DNA of 64,000 bases from contig CAXXFH010000006.1 in NCBI GenBank assembly GCA_963677085.2, positions 558,001 through 622,000 of the forward strand, in the 5' to 3' direction. Each line of letters begins with the position of its first letter. Position 1 is the first letter of the stretch. This DNA comes from G963677085 sp963677085. Lineage in GTDB: Bacteria > Planctomycetota > Planctomycetia > Pirellulales > Thermoguttaceae. Shown in pieces: positions 35,369 to 44,002 of the stretch. The position numbers and the translations under genes are program-made. The notes beneath the pieces are model-generated. The model was given only the letters and a program-made list of their open reading frames with translations, ran no database searches and had not been told where the DNA came from.

Positions 35369-35474
35369 GGTTATCGGGGCCTGCATTGCTTGCGGAACGA
35401 GGGCGACCAACGGGAGCCCGGTTCGCGGGGACAAAACGTAACGAAATGTTCCACAATTAACCTCGGAATCAATA
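35369..35474. repeat. GCGACCAACGGGAGC-core repeat, copy c
   Basis: Nearly a repeat of 35189-35293: GCATTGCTTGCGGAACGAGG, the core GCGACCAACGGGAGCCCGG, then TGTTCCACAATTAACCTCGG and GGAATCAATAG. The two copies differ at only a few positions, suggesting recent duplication. Confidence 0.85.
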
Positions 35475-35487
35475 GTAGTTCAGTGGC

Positions 35488-35534
35488 GGCCGGTCGTTGC
35501 TCGCTCGCCGAGCGGCGGCCGGCCCCTGTTTTTT
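35488..35534 (+). terminator. Rho-independent terminator after the peroxiredoxin gene and its repeats
   Basis: GGCCGGTCGTTGCTCG (35488-35503) pairs with CGAGCGGCGGCCGGCC (35509-35524), with three G-T wobbles, then CCTGTTTTTT. It is about 450 bases beyond the peroxiredoxin stop, after three repeat copies, so the repeats may be transcribed. It also isolates the next gene. Confidence 0.85.
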
Positions 35535-35646
35535 GCATTTGCCGGAGTTGGCGGATTGAATCGAGTGGGAAGTGGATTGGGTTCGATTGGGTGGATAAGG
35601 TAGAATTTCACGTCGAGAAGGCAGTGGTAAGGGGCCTTGCCGTCGG

Positions 35647-36996
35647 TTGGTGTCGCAGGCGGAAACGAGTGCAGTTGAAGTGGAAACAGTCGTTCAGGTT
35701 GTTTACGAAAGTTGGTCTATGCTGGGCCAGATGAGCCCGTACTTGCTGTTCGGGTTTCTCATGGCCGGGATTCTCTCGGTGTGTGTTTCGCCGGCCTTGG
35801 TCGAGCGACACTTGGGCGGCCGAGGACTAATGCCGGTGCTCAAAGCGACCTTGTTTGGCATTCCTTTGCCGTTGTGCTCTTGCTCGGTAATCCCAGTGTC
35901 GGCTTCGATCCGTCGTCATGGAGCGAGCCCTGCGGCCACCAGTTCCTTTCTTCTGTCGACGCCGCAGACCGGTGTCGACAGCATCCTGGTTACCTGGTCG
36001 CTGCTGGGGCCGGTGATGGCCGTGTTTCGTCCCGTGGCGGCTTTGGTCACCGGGCTGATCGGCGGCGGCCTGGTTCAGGCCTTCGGTGAGCGGGGCAATG
36101 GGCCCAACGACCAAGAGTCCAACGTGCCTGTATGTACCGAATCGTGTTGCAGCGGCCAGCCATCGTCGAATGTTGTCGCCCGCGTGTTGCGCTACGGATT
36201 TGTCACTCTTCCCCGCGACATCGGTATACCGTTGTTGGTTGGGGCTGTAGTGGCTGGAGCGATTGCGAGTTTGGTGCCGGCCGACGCCCTGAAGCCCTAC
36301 TTGGGTGGTGGCGTGATGGCGATTGTTGTGATGATGATCGCGGGCATTCCGATCTACGTGTGTGCGACGGCTTCCGTGCCGATTGCGGCCGGTTTTATGC
36401 ACCTAGGGGCCTCGCCCGGGGCGGCCTTGGCTTTTCTTATCGCGGGACCGGCCACCAATGCGGCCACGATTACGACGATCTGGAAGCTCCTCGGGCGGCG
36501 TACCGCTGGGCTCTATCTAGTGACGGTTGCCATCGGGGCTTTGGTGTGTGGGCTGGCGCTCGATGGACTGATGCCTTTTGTGGGTGACTACATGCCCAAG
36601 ACGGGGGCTCAGCATCATCACGAGATGGCCCCCGATTGGACTGTCCACCTTTGGGCCATAACACTGCTTGCGGTGGTTGCCGTGTCGTTCATCGTCGGCT
36701 ACCGGCTGGAAAAACAACGCCCTAGCGCGCAAAATGAAGGGCTTGTGTCGGACGATACGACAACCGACCGGCAACTCCGGTTGCGTGTGCAAGGGATGAC
36801 CTGCGGCCATTGTGCGGAAACCGTACGGCGAACGCTGGCCACCGTTGACGGTGTCGAACATGTTGATGTCTCGGTCGGCACGGGCCAGGCGATCGTCGTT
36901 GGCGATCAGCTTGATCACGAACAACTCGTGGCCGCGATAACCGATTTGGGTTATCGGGCCGAGGTGATCGCGGACGAAACAGACGCAAGGTGCTAG
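35647..36996 (+). CDS. SO_0444-type Cu/Zn efflux permease with C-terminal HMA domain
   Basis: The 449-residue protein has two 4-TM permease halves (FGIPLPLCSCSVIPVSASIR and VMMIAGIPIYVCATASVPIA) with the conserved Cys-Ser-Cys-Ser motif of the ArsP/DUF318 transporters. A Cys-rich cytoplasmic loop (CTESCCSG) lies between. The C-terminus is a heavy-metal-associated domain with GMTCGHC near residue 383. This combination is the SO_0444 type, thought to export Cu or Zn. The start is uncertain (TTG 35647, GTG 35650, or ATG downstream). Lies in the redox/metal island. Confidence 0.85.
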   Translation: MVSQAETSAVEVETVVQVVYESWSMLGQMSPYLLFGFLMAGILSVCVSPALVERHLGGRGLMPVLKATLFGIPLPLCSCSVIPVSASIRRHGASPAATSSFLLSTPQTGVDSILVTWSLLGPVMAVFRPVAALVTGLIGGGLVQAFGERGNGPNDQESNVPVCTESCCSGQPSSNVVARVLRYGFVTLPRDIGIPLLVGAVVAGAIASLVPADALKPYLGGGVMAIVVMMIAGIPIYVCATASVPIAAGFMHLGASPGAALAFLIAGPATNAATITTIWKLLGRRTAGLYLVTVAIGALVCGLALDGLMPFVGDYMPKTGAQHHHEMAPDWTVHLWAITLLAVVAVSFIVGYRLEKQRPSAQNEGLVSDDTTTDRQLRLRVQGMTCGHCAETVRRTLATVDGVEHVDVSVGTGQAIVVGDQLDHEQLVAAITDLGYRAEVIADETDARC

Positions 36997-37009
36997 TGGT
37001 TCTGTCAAT

Positions 37010-37110
37010 CTTCAAGTGACGAGTTGGGTGCCGTGGGCAGCTTGCCTGCCCTTGCTTCAGCAGCGGCGGACAAGCCGCGACTGGCACCCGACTCGTAATT
37101 TCAAGCTTGA
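37010..37110. repeat. GGGTGCC element with extended inverted arms
   Basis: CAAGTGACGAGTTGGGTGCC is inverted as GGCACCCGACTCGTAATTTC. Inside, GTGGGCAGCTTGCCTGCC differs from other copies. A further GGCACCC follows at about 37113. It lies in the leader of sufC. Confidence 0.7.
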
Positions 37111-37208
37111 CATGGCACCCGCTGCTTCGATTTGTCGGCACCGGCAGACCGCACAAACCCTGAAACTGCACCTAACACTTGTTCCGAGTTTTCACCCCAC
37201 GGACAACG

Positions 37209-37967
37209 ATGTCGATTCTGCAACTGAAAAACATCTCGCTTCAACTGGGAGGCAAGCCGATTCTCAACGGTCTGTCGCTCGACGTCTGGGAGGGCCATGT
37301 CCATGCCGTGATCGGCCCGAACGGGGCGGGTAAGTCGACCATGGCCAGCCTCATCATGGGACTCGGCGGCTACCAGGATTTCCAAGGAGAGTTGCTCTTC
37401 GAGGGCGAGTCGTTACGTGGCGTCTCGGTCGCCGAACGGGCACGCCGCGGTATCACGCTGGCCTGGCAGGAACCGGCCCGGTTCGAGGGACTCTCCGTGC
37501 GGTCGTTTATCCAGGCCGCAGCGAAGGAGAAGACCGACCGGGCGGTGCGCGATGCGCTCGACCAAGTGGGGCTGGAGCCGGATAAATACATCGATCGAGC
37601 CGTCGACCGGACGCTTTCCGGTGGCGAGCGGAAACGGGTTGAGTTGGCCAGTATTCTGGCGATGCGGCCGAAGCTGGTGTTGATGGATGAGCCCGACAGC
37701 GGTATCGACGTGGAGGCCTTGGAGCGAATCTTCGAGGCGCTGAAGCTGCTGACCGAGTGGCGGGCGACCGTTATTACCATCACCCACAGTCTGGCCGTGT
37801 TGAATCAAGCGGAACACGCTTTCCTGCTGTGTCACGGAACTCTTGTCGACAAGGGTTCCGTCGACCGGATTGGGCGGTATTTCGAAGAAAAATGTATCAC
37901 CTGTGACGATTTCCGTCCGGAGAAGGACTTGGTGGAGGAGTTGGATGTCGGACAACAGTCTGCTTGA
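37209..37967 (+). CDS. sufC: SufC-like ABC ATPase
   Basis: The ATG for MSILQLKNISLQLGGKPILN gives 252 residues. Walker A is GPNGAGKST, the signature is LSGGERKR and Walker B is LVLMDEPDSGID. The DEPDSGID and internal pattern are those of SufC, the ATPase that works with SufB/SufD in Fe-S cluster assembly rather than transport; no membrane domain is present. The next gene overlaps its end by 23 bases. No SufS, SufU or SufE is nearby, so this may be a minimal SUF-type pair. Confidence 0.88.
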   Translation: MSILQLKNISLQLGGKPILNGLSLDVWEGHVHAVIGPNGAGKSTMASLIMGLGGYQDFQGELLFEGESLRGVSVAERARRGITLAWQEPARFEGLSVRSFIQAAAKEKTDRAVRDALDQVGLEPDKYIDRAVDRTLSGGERKRVELASILAMRPKLVLMDEPDSGIDVEALERIFEALKLLTEWRATVITITHSLAVLNQAEHAFLLCHGTLVDKGSVDRIGRYFEEKCITCDDFRPEKDLVEELDVGQQSA

Positions 37968-38937
37968 ATCCCTGTATGCATCGATCGGTCGTCGCCCCCA
38001 TGAACTGCGCGATCAGGCGGACGTAGCCCGGATCGAAATCCATCACAACCGCGTGCTGGGGCTTCATCTGGTGCCGGGGCTTAAGGTGGAAGCTTCTCCG
38101 CACGACGACGGCATCAAGGCCCAAATCGTGGTGATCGAAGGGGCCGTGATCGAAAAACCGATCCAGGTGTGTTTCGGAATGATTCCGCCCGACGGTCTGC
38201 AACAGATCGACCTGGAAATCGACGTACAGCCGGAGGCTTCCGCTGCTATCGTCGCTCACTGTACATTTCCCAACGCTCGGCGGATCCGCCACGAGATGGA
38301 CGCCGTGCTGAAGATTGGCGAAGGTTCGCAATACGCCTACTTCGAGCGGCACGTCCATGGTGTCGATGGCGGCGTGGTCGTCGTCCCCAATTCCAAAGTT
38401 TACGTGGCCGAAGGCGCCCGATACCAGACCGAGTTCGAGTTGATCAAAGGTCGGGTCGGAGAAATCGAGATGGACGTGGAGGTGTTTGCCGAAGCCCATA
38501 GCACGTTCGAGGTCAACGCCCGAATCCGCGGTGCCGCCGACGACCGGATTGTGATTCACGAGTCGGGGCACCTCAACGGGGAGTATGCCCGGGGTGCGCT
38601 CACCTCGCACATCGCTTTGCGCAACAGGGCGCAGGCGACGATCTACAACACGCTGACCGCCAGTGCCCCGTTTGCCCGAGGGCATGTCGACTGCAAAGAG
38701 ATCGTCCAGGACGAGGCGGTCGCCAAAGCGATTCCGATTGTCGAGGTCAACAATCCCAAAGCCCACGTCACGCACGAAGCGGCCATCGGCAGCGTCGACT
38801 CGAAGCAGTTAGAAACGCTGATGAGTCGCGGTTTGGACGAGGACCAAGCGGTCGACTTGATCATCGAAGGATTGCTCGGTGGACCAGGCCCCTTTGCCGC
38901 GCCGGAAGCGACGCTGGCGCAGTTGGAGACGTTGTAG
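37945..38937 (+). CDS. SufB/SufD-like Fe-S cluster scaffold
   Basis: The ATG lies 5 bases after GGAGGAG and inside the end of sufC. The 330-residue beta-helix protein has the conserved Cys250 in GHVDCKEIV and the His277-Glu278 pair in AHVTHEAAIGS, equivalent to SufB residues needed for assembly. Length is well below SufB (about 480) and SufD (about 430), and it has a single SufBD domain. Together with SufC it matches the two-gene minimal arrangement described as SMS (SmsC-SmsB) in archaea and some bacteria. That reading is inference; phylogeny could test it. Confidence 0.8.
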   Translation: MSDNSLLESLYASIGRRPHELRDQADVARIEIHHNRVLGLHLVPGLKVEASPHDDGIKAQIVVIEGAVIEKPIQVCFGMIPPDGLQQIDLEIDVQPEASAAIVAHCTFPNARRIRHEMDAVLKIGEGSQYAYFERHVHGVDGGVVVVPNSKVYVAEGARYQTEFELIKGRVGEIEMDVEVFAEAHSTFEVNARIRGAADDRIVIHESGHLNGEYARGALTSHIALRNRAQATIYNTLTASAPFARGHVDCKEIVQDEAVAKAIPIVEVNNPKAHVTHEAAIGSVDSKQLETLMSRGLDEDQAVDLIIEGLLGGPGPFAAPEATLAQLETL

Positions 38938-38974
38938 AGAGGGGCGAGAGGCCGAGAGACGGGGGGCGAGAGAT

Positions 38975-39135
38975 GACACTCTCGTCCCCACGCTTTGCGT
39001 GGGAACGCACGCTGTCGACGCCTTGCGTCGTGTCTGTTTTGCCGTATCGCAGCTTTCCGTAGCGCAACGTCTTACGTGATTCTACGACGCGAAGCATCGT
39101 AGCTTGGGTTCCCACGCGAAGCGTGGGAACCAGGA
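38975..39135. repeat. CCCACGC...GCGTGGG palindromes
   Basis: CCCCACGCTTTGCGTGGGAA lies near 38988, and GGTTCCCACGCGAAGCGTGG near 39110. Both hairpins resemble part of the family at 57-133. A related copy (GTGCCCACGCATCGCGCGGG) lies at 51483. The spacer 38938-39165 has no gene. Confidence 0.65.
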
Positions 39136-39165
39136 AAGAAATCATACCACGAAGAAGATGACCCC

Positions 39166-40389
39166 ATGAACACCACACTACGCGAAGGCATCGATTGGGT
39201 CGGCTACGTCGACTGGAATGTCCGAGATTTTCATAGTTACGATACCGAGCGCGGGGCCACGTACAACGCCTACTTGATTCGCGACGAAAAACCCACGCTG
39301 ATCGATGCCGTCAAAGGCCCCTACGGCGATCACCTGCTGCGCCATGTGGCGGCGCTGGTGGACCCGGCCGACGTGCAGTACATCGTTTGCAACCATGCCG
39401 AGCCGGATCATAGCGGGGCGCTGCCGCAAGTGATCGAGGCAATGCCAAACGCTACGTTGTTGTGCGACAAGAAGTGTGAAAAGGCGCTTTCACAGTACTA
39501 CGACACCCGCGGGTGGAAGTTCCAACTGGTGGGCACGGGCGACGAGGTGTCGATCGGCCGGCGGACGTTGCAGTTCATCGAAACGCCGATGGTCCATTGG
39601 CCCGAGTCGATGTTCACCTACGTGCCCGAGGAGAAGATCCTCTTCTCGATGGACGCCTTCGGGCAGCATTGGGCCACTTCCCAACGGTTCGACGACGAAG
39701 TGCCCATCTGCACGGCCATGGAGGAGGCCAAGGCCTACTATGCCAACATCGTGATGCCGTTTGGCAAGCAGGTGGCAGCCTGTCTGGAGAAAGCGGCCGA
39801 ACTTCCGATTGACATTATCGCCTGCAGCCACGGCATCATCTGGCGCCGTTATGTGCAGGACATTATCAGTGCCTATCAAAACTGGTGTGTCTGCCGGGCA
39901 AAGCCCAAGGTGCTCGTGATCTACGACAGCATGTGGCAGAGTACGGCTGCCATGGCCCAAGCGATTCTCGACGGGGCATCACTGCCTGGGGTAAACGTCG
40001 AGTTGATTCACATCCGCAGCTCGAATCTCACTCGGATTGCCACCGAAGTGATTGACACGGCGACGATTGCCTTCGGCTCGTCGACGTTGAATACACAAAT
40101 GATGCCGTCGATGGCCAGCGTGTTGACCTATCTGAAGGGATTGCGTCCGACGGGCAAAGCGGCCTTCGCCTTTGGTTCCTACGGCTGGGGACGAGGCGGT
40201 CCGGAGGCGATCGACGCTTGGCTGCACGAAATGAAGGTCGACGTGCTTCGCGAGCCGCTACGTGCTCAATACCGGCCCACGGCCGAGGTGCTCGACGAAT
40301 GTCGTGCCGCCGGCAAGGTGTTGGGCGAGAAGGCTCTGGAAATGGCCGCTTCTCGCGCGGCCAATGGCAAGGTATGTCTCGATCCGTAG
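39166..40389 (+). CDS. Flavodiiron protein (FprA-type)
   Basis: The 407-residue protein has an N-terminal metallo-beta-lactamase diiron domain and a C-terminal flavodoxin domain. Diiron ligands are in HAEPDHSG (His77, Glu79, Asp81, His82), with PMVHWPES, FSMDAFGQH and CSHGIIWR. The FMN part has IYDSMWQSTAAMAQA and GSYGWGRGGPE. It reduces O2 to water, or NO to N2O, to protect anaerobic metabolism. No rubredoxin gene is adjacent. Its place after the SufCB-like pair completes an oxygen-defence set. Confidence 0.92.
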   Translation: MNTTLREGIDWVGYVDWNVRDFHSYDTERGATYNAYLIRDEKPTLIDAVKGPYGDHLLRHVAALVDPADVQYIVCNHAEPDHSGALPQVIEAMPNATLLCDKKCEKALSQYYDTRGWKFQLVGTGDEVSIGRRTLQFIETPMVHWPESMFTYVPEEKILFSMDAFGQHWATSQRFDDEVPICTAMEEAKAYYANIVMPFGKQVAACLEKAAELPIDIIACSHGIIWRRYVQDIISAYQNWCVCRAKPKVLVIYDSMWQSTAAMAQAILDGASLPGVNVELIHIRSSNLTRIATEVIDTATIAFGSSTLNTQMMPSMASVLTYLKGLRPTGKAAFAFGSYGWGRGGPEAIDAWLHEMKVDVLREPLRAQYRPTAEVLDECRAAGKVLGEKALEMAASRAANGKVCLDP

Positions 40390-40782
40390 CGAGTGCGGAT
40401 TTCTGATAAAGGTAACGGTTGCCATGCCCACACTTGCGTGGGCATGCTGGGGTGGTCTTGCGGAAGTCGCAATGACCAAGCCTCAATCGTCCGTTTTACG
40501 CCTTGAGTAGTCTGTGGCGCTTGGACATTCGGGCGGGTGCAAGAAAAAGAGAGGAGCGTGCCCGGGATTCTGTTTGGAAAAGACGCCAGTCGAGAAGGGA
40601 GCACGTTTTTCCCGACGATGTCTCTTATTCTGCCAGAAATCCAAACCGAGTTACCGGACACGCTCTGCCAGCAAGGGAGTGCTGAATTCTTTTTTCTCAA
40701 ACCGAAAACAGTGATCCGACTCTTCGCATTAAAGCGACGAGAGACGAGAGATTAGGGGCGAGCATTGTGACGTCTTCTCGCC

Positions 40783-40889
40783 TCTATTGGTTCCATGGTT
40801 GATTGTGGAACACTTCGTTGCGTCCTGTCCCCGGAGTCCGGGCTCCCGTTGGTCGCCCTCGTTCCGTAAGCAATGCAGGGCCCAATAGT
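40783..40889. repeat. GCGACCAACGGGAGC-core repeat, inverse copy
   Basis: Begins GATTGTGGAACACTTCGTTG, has GGGCTCCCGTTGGTCGCC as the inverted core and ends TTCCGTAAGCAATGCAGGG. It is the reverse complement of the copies at 35189 and 35369. Confidence 0.8.
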
Positions 40890-41050
40890 TCTCTTTGCAC
40901 GCCAGTAGCTAACGATGCGTGCTTCTCCAAGCGTTTTCGGTTGAGTCATTAAAAGCCGTTTCAAAACGCGGCCAGCGTCGTTCGTTCAGCAGACACACGA
41001 CGGGGCCGAGTTTTGAAGCCGCCTCGAATACTCGTGGTGGTTCAAAGGCC

Positions 41051-41085
41051 GGCAGAGTCTGGGGCGGTGGACCCCAGACTCTGCC
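41051..41085 (-). terminator. Perfect hairpin at the end of the chemoreceptor gene
   Basis: GGCAGAGTCTGGGG and CCCCAGACTCTGCC (14 base pairs) flank a seven-base loop, 16 bases beyond the stop of the minus-strand chemoreceptor gene. There is no strong T-tract, so stabilisation or factor-assisted termination is also possible. Confidence 0.6.
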
Positions 41086-41100
41086 GCGTAGGAATACGAG

Positions 41101-43767
41101 TTACTTGGCCTCGGCCGTAGTCTCGGCGTTGGCGTAGCTCCGGTGGCCGGAGCTATCGGTCTTGAATCGCGAAACCAGTTCGCGAAGGCCGGTAGCCTGA
41201 GCTCCCAGCTCTTCGCTGCTGGAAGCCATTTCTTCGCTGCCGGCGGCCGATTGTTCGGCCACGTCGGCCACACCTTGGATGGCGCCGGCCACTTCCTTGG
41301 CGTTGGCTGCCTGTTCGACCGTGGCGGTGGCGATTTCGCTGATCCGCACGGCCGTGGCTTCCACGCCGGCGATGATCTTCTTGAGCGACTCGCCCGTCAT
41401 CTCGCTGAGCTGAGCTCCTTCTTCGACGCGTTGCGTCGATTCCTTGATGAGCGACGAGATTTCGCCGGCCGCTTGGTTGGAGCGTTCGGCCAATTTGCGG
41501 ACCTCGTCGGCCACCACGGCGAAGCCCATGCCGTGCTCGCCGGCTCGGGCGGCTTCGATGGCCGCGTTGAGAGCCAGCAAGTTGGTCTGGCTGGCGATCT
41601 CGGAGATCACTTGGATGATCTCGCTGATCTGTGCCGAACTGGTGCGGATGAGCTCCATGGCCTCGACCGACTTCTGGACGGCCGTGCCGCCTTCTTCGGC
41701 CAGACCGTTAGTGTCTTTTGCCATCCGGTCGGCTTCGCTGGCGTTGTCCTTCACGGCGTCGATCGAACGGCTGAGTTCCTCGATCGAGGCACTCATTTCC
41801 TCGACGCTGCTGCTTTGGGTTTGGGAACCCGCGGCCAACGTTTGCGAGCTTTCGGCGATGACGCGTGAGCCCTCGTTGAACTGCTCGGCGCTCTCGGTAA
41901 CCTGAGCGATAATGCCGGACAGGTCTTGGAGCATGCGTCCGATGCCGGCGGCCAGTTCGTCGATCGGTTCGTTGCCTTCAACCGCCACACGTTGGGTGAG
42001 GTCGCCTTCGGCGGCCGCGGCGACGATCTCCAGCAGGTTGTCGACCTTGCGTCGCAGCACTTCGGCCTTGCGGCGTTCTTCTTCGGCCTGTTGGCGTTCC
42101 AACTCGGCTTGCTCTTCCTTGCGGCATTGCTCTTCTTCCATTAGCTGACGTTCGCGAGCGGCTTCTTCTTCCTTGCGTTTGCGTTCCTCTTCGGCCTGCA
42201 GACGCTCTTGTTCGGCCCGTTCGGCCTGCAACTGCTGCTCGCGTTCGGCCGCGTCCTTCACGTCTTGCATGGCCTTGGCGACCGCGTCGATGGTGACGTT
42301 CAAGGCCGAAGCCATCTTGCCCACTTCGTCCTTGGCGTCGTAGTCGACCTTCTTGGTGTAATCACCTTCGGCGACCGTTTCCAGTACGGTGAGGGTCTTG
42401 CCGATCGGCTTGGTGATACCCCGGGTGATGACCACAGCGGCCGCGATGCCAATGGCGATACCGATTAGCAGGGCGAAGACGATCAGCGTCTTCGAACTGG
42501 TGATGATCGAGGCCACGTTGGCGCTGTTTTGGTTGGCCGTGTCCCAGGCTTGGTTTTGGGTCTCGGCGACGGTGGACAACATCGACTCGCCGGCCTTTTT
42601 CAGCGGCGGGAAGATCTGCTGGCGGATTTCCTGGCTTTTGCTTACCCAGGCGTTGAAAGACGCCAGATACTCGTCGGCCGCCTTTTCGGCTTCAGCGACA
42701 GCCTTTTCGTCTGCGTCGGTTTTGCAGATGGCCCGCAGTTTTACGAGCGCCTGCTTGGTCTTGTCGACATTCTCATGGGTTTGGCTGAGATACTTCTCGC
42801 TTTGGTTGAGCATGTAACCTCGCTGAGCCAGTCGAGCTTCGAGCGCGTTCGTGGCTACCTCGGAGCAGAAGAACATGATTTGGGAAATAGTCCCTACTTC
42901 CTGCTCTTTGGCGGTGAGATATTCCTCGGCGGTTTTGTTGATCTGGCCACCGGTTTCAACCATCTGGGCAAGCAATTCCTTGGCTCGGGCCGACTCGGCG
43001 TCGTCGCGAGCCTCTTTGGCCCATGCTTCGGCCGCGGAGAGATAGTCCTTGGCATTCTTCTGAATGCTGGCTAGTTGCTTCTGCTCTTGGGGGTTGGTCG
43101 TCAGCTTGACAAGTTGATCGACTCGACTTAGCAAATCTTGGCCAGCCTTGCCGACAGCCTGCGAATACTTCGAATCGCGATGAAGAATATACGATTGTTC
43201 GTACATCCGCATCTCCAGGGCTTTGGCATTGACCTGATTGACCAACTCCAACGCCTTGGCGGCATCGATATACGCCGCTTGCTTGGCGACCATCGTGCTC
43301 GTCGCTCCGTCGCAGACAGTGTGACCGGAGACCTTCATCTGGTCGGCGGCCTGAGCGTTCTGCCGCATGGCGGCAACAGCCGTGTTGAACAGCGTGGTGA
43401 AGCTTTCGGCTTCCTTGCGGAGGTTGGCGACGGCCTGAGTGAGTTCCGCGTTGTCGAACTGCTTGGCGATGGCATCCATCGCGTTGAAGCTTTCCGTCAC
43501 GCGAGTCAACTCGTCCTGAGTTGATTTTTCGAAGTCGTCCTTCTCGTAAATGACGTAGTTCTTCTCTTGGATAATCGAGTTCAACACGTTCTTCTGGGCG
43601 TCCCCGCCGTTTTTCACTACGGCCAGGGAATTCTCGTTTAAATCGGTGACATTCGTACCGATCTGACCAAACATGGTGTAGCTGGCCAAGCCGAGGAGGG
43701 TTAGCGTGAGCACCACTAACCCAAATCCTGCAGCAAGCTTGACACCAATTTTCACATTGCGCAACAT
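41101..43767 (-). CDS. Methyl-accepting chemotaxis protein with charged coiled-coil insert
   Basis: The start after AGGAGAAAG gives 888 residues; an upstream extension is rejected. TM1 is at about 10-32 and TM2 at about 429-452. The periplasmic part (about 35-425) is long and helical, HBM-like. HAMP follows at about 453-508. An Arg/Glu/Gln-rich coiled coil (about 515-590, REQQLQAERAEQERLQAEEE) precedes a second HAMP-like segment and the signalling domain (QTNLLALNAAIEAARAGEHG near 725). It relays to CheA, which is not in the window. It follows a histidine kinase and a response regulator. Confidence 0.92.
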   Translation of the reverse strand: MLRNVKIGVKLAAGFGLVVLTLTLLGLASYTMFGQIGTNVTDLNENSLAVVKNGGDAQKNVLNSIIQEKNYVIYEKDDFEKSTQDELTRVTESFNAMDAIAKQFDNAELTQAVANLRKEAESFTTLFNTAVAAMRQNAQAADQMKVSGHTVCDGATSTMVAKQAAYIDAAKALELVNQVNAKALEMRMYEQSYILHRDSKYSQAVGKAGQDLLSRVDQLVKLTTNPQEQKQLASIQKNAKDYLSAAEAWAKEARDDAESARAKELLAQMVETGGQINKTAEEYLTAKEQEVGTISQIMFFCSEVATNALEARLAQRGYMLNQSEKYLSQTHENVDKTKQALVKLRAICKTDADEKAVAEAEKAADEYLASFNAWVSKSQEIRQQIFPPLKKAGESMLSTVAETQNQAWDTANQNSANVASIITSSKTLIVFALLIGIAIGIAAAVVITRGITKPIGKTLTVLETVAEGDYTKKVDYDAKDEVGKMASALNVTIDAVAKAMQDVKDAAEREQQLQAERAEQERLQAEEERKRKEEEAARERQLMEEEQCRKEEQAELERQQAEEERRKAEVLRRKVDNLLEIVAAAAEGDLTQRVAVEGNEPIDELAAGIGRMLQDLSGIIAQVTESAEQFNEGSRVIAESSQTLAAGSQTQSSSVEEMSASIEELSRSIDAVKDNASEADRMAKDTNGLAEEGGTAVQKSVEAMELIRTSSAQISEIIQVISEIASQTNLLALNAAIEAARAGEHGMGFAVVADEVRKLAERSNQAAGEISSLIKESTQRVEEGAQLSEMTGESLKKIIAGVEATAVRISEIATATVEQAANAKEVAGAIQGVADVAEQSAAGSEEMASSSEELGAQATGLRELVSRFKTDSSGHRSYANAETTAEAK

Positions 43768-43852
43768 TGGCTTTCTCCTGGGAACATGACACTTCCTGGG
43801 TAACACAACAATTGGCCAAACATCCCTGGTAATGGCTACAAGAACGAAAAAA

Positions 43853-43978
43853 AAGGCACAACGGGAGACCGGCTTTTCCGCGAGGGAAAAACTCGGACTC
43901 TCACTGTGCCTTCTGCTTACAGGGCGTAATCCTGCTCGCCTGGCGTCCCCACCATCACGGCGTGGGCCCGCTCGCCCT
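43853..43978 (-). promoter_or_regulatory. Structured leader with terminator upstream of the chemoreceptor gene
   Basis: On the minus strand an outer stem (AGGGCG against CGCCCT) encloses CCCAC/GTGGG and the segment GGGGACGCCAGGC. This is followed by a hairpin whose outer arms are AAGGCACA and TGTGCCTT, ending in an eight-base T-tract. It could be the terminator of the response regulator, or an attenuating riboswitch controlling the chemoreceptor. The AGGGC and GGGACGC words recall the GEMM-I c-di-GMP aptamer, but the conserved A-runs are absent. No family is claimed. Confidence 0.5.
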
Positions 43979-44002
43979 CTTTTGGGGTGAGTCTCTTAAC
44001 TG

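Larger units (their letters stand above)
40390..41100. other. Gene-free spacer, about 710 bp, with repeats
   Basis: It holds a half GGGTGCCA element (GGTTGCCATGCCCACAC at 40418-40447), a purine tract at 40735-40765 and an inverse-core repeat at 40783-40889. The end holds the terminator of the chemoreceptor gene. No ORF carries a motif. Confidence 0.55.
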
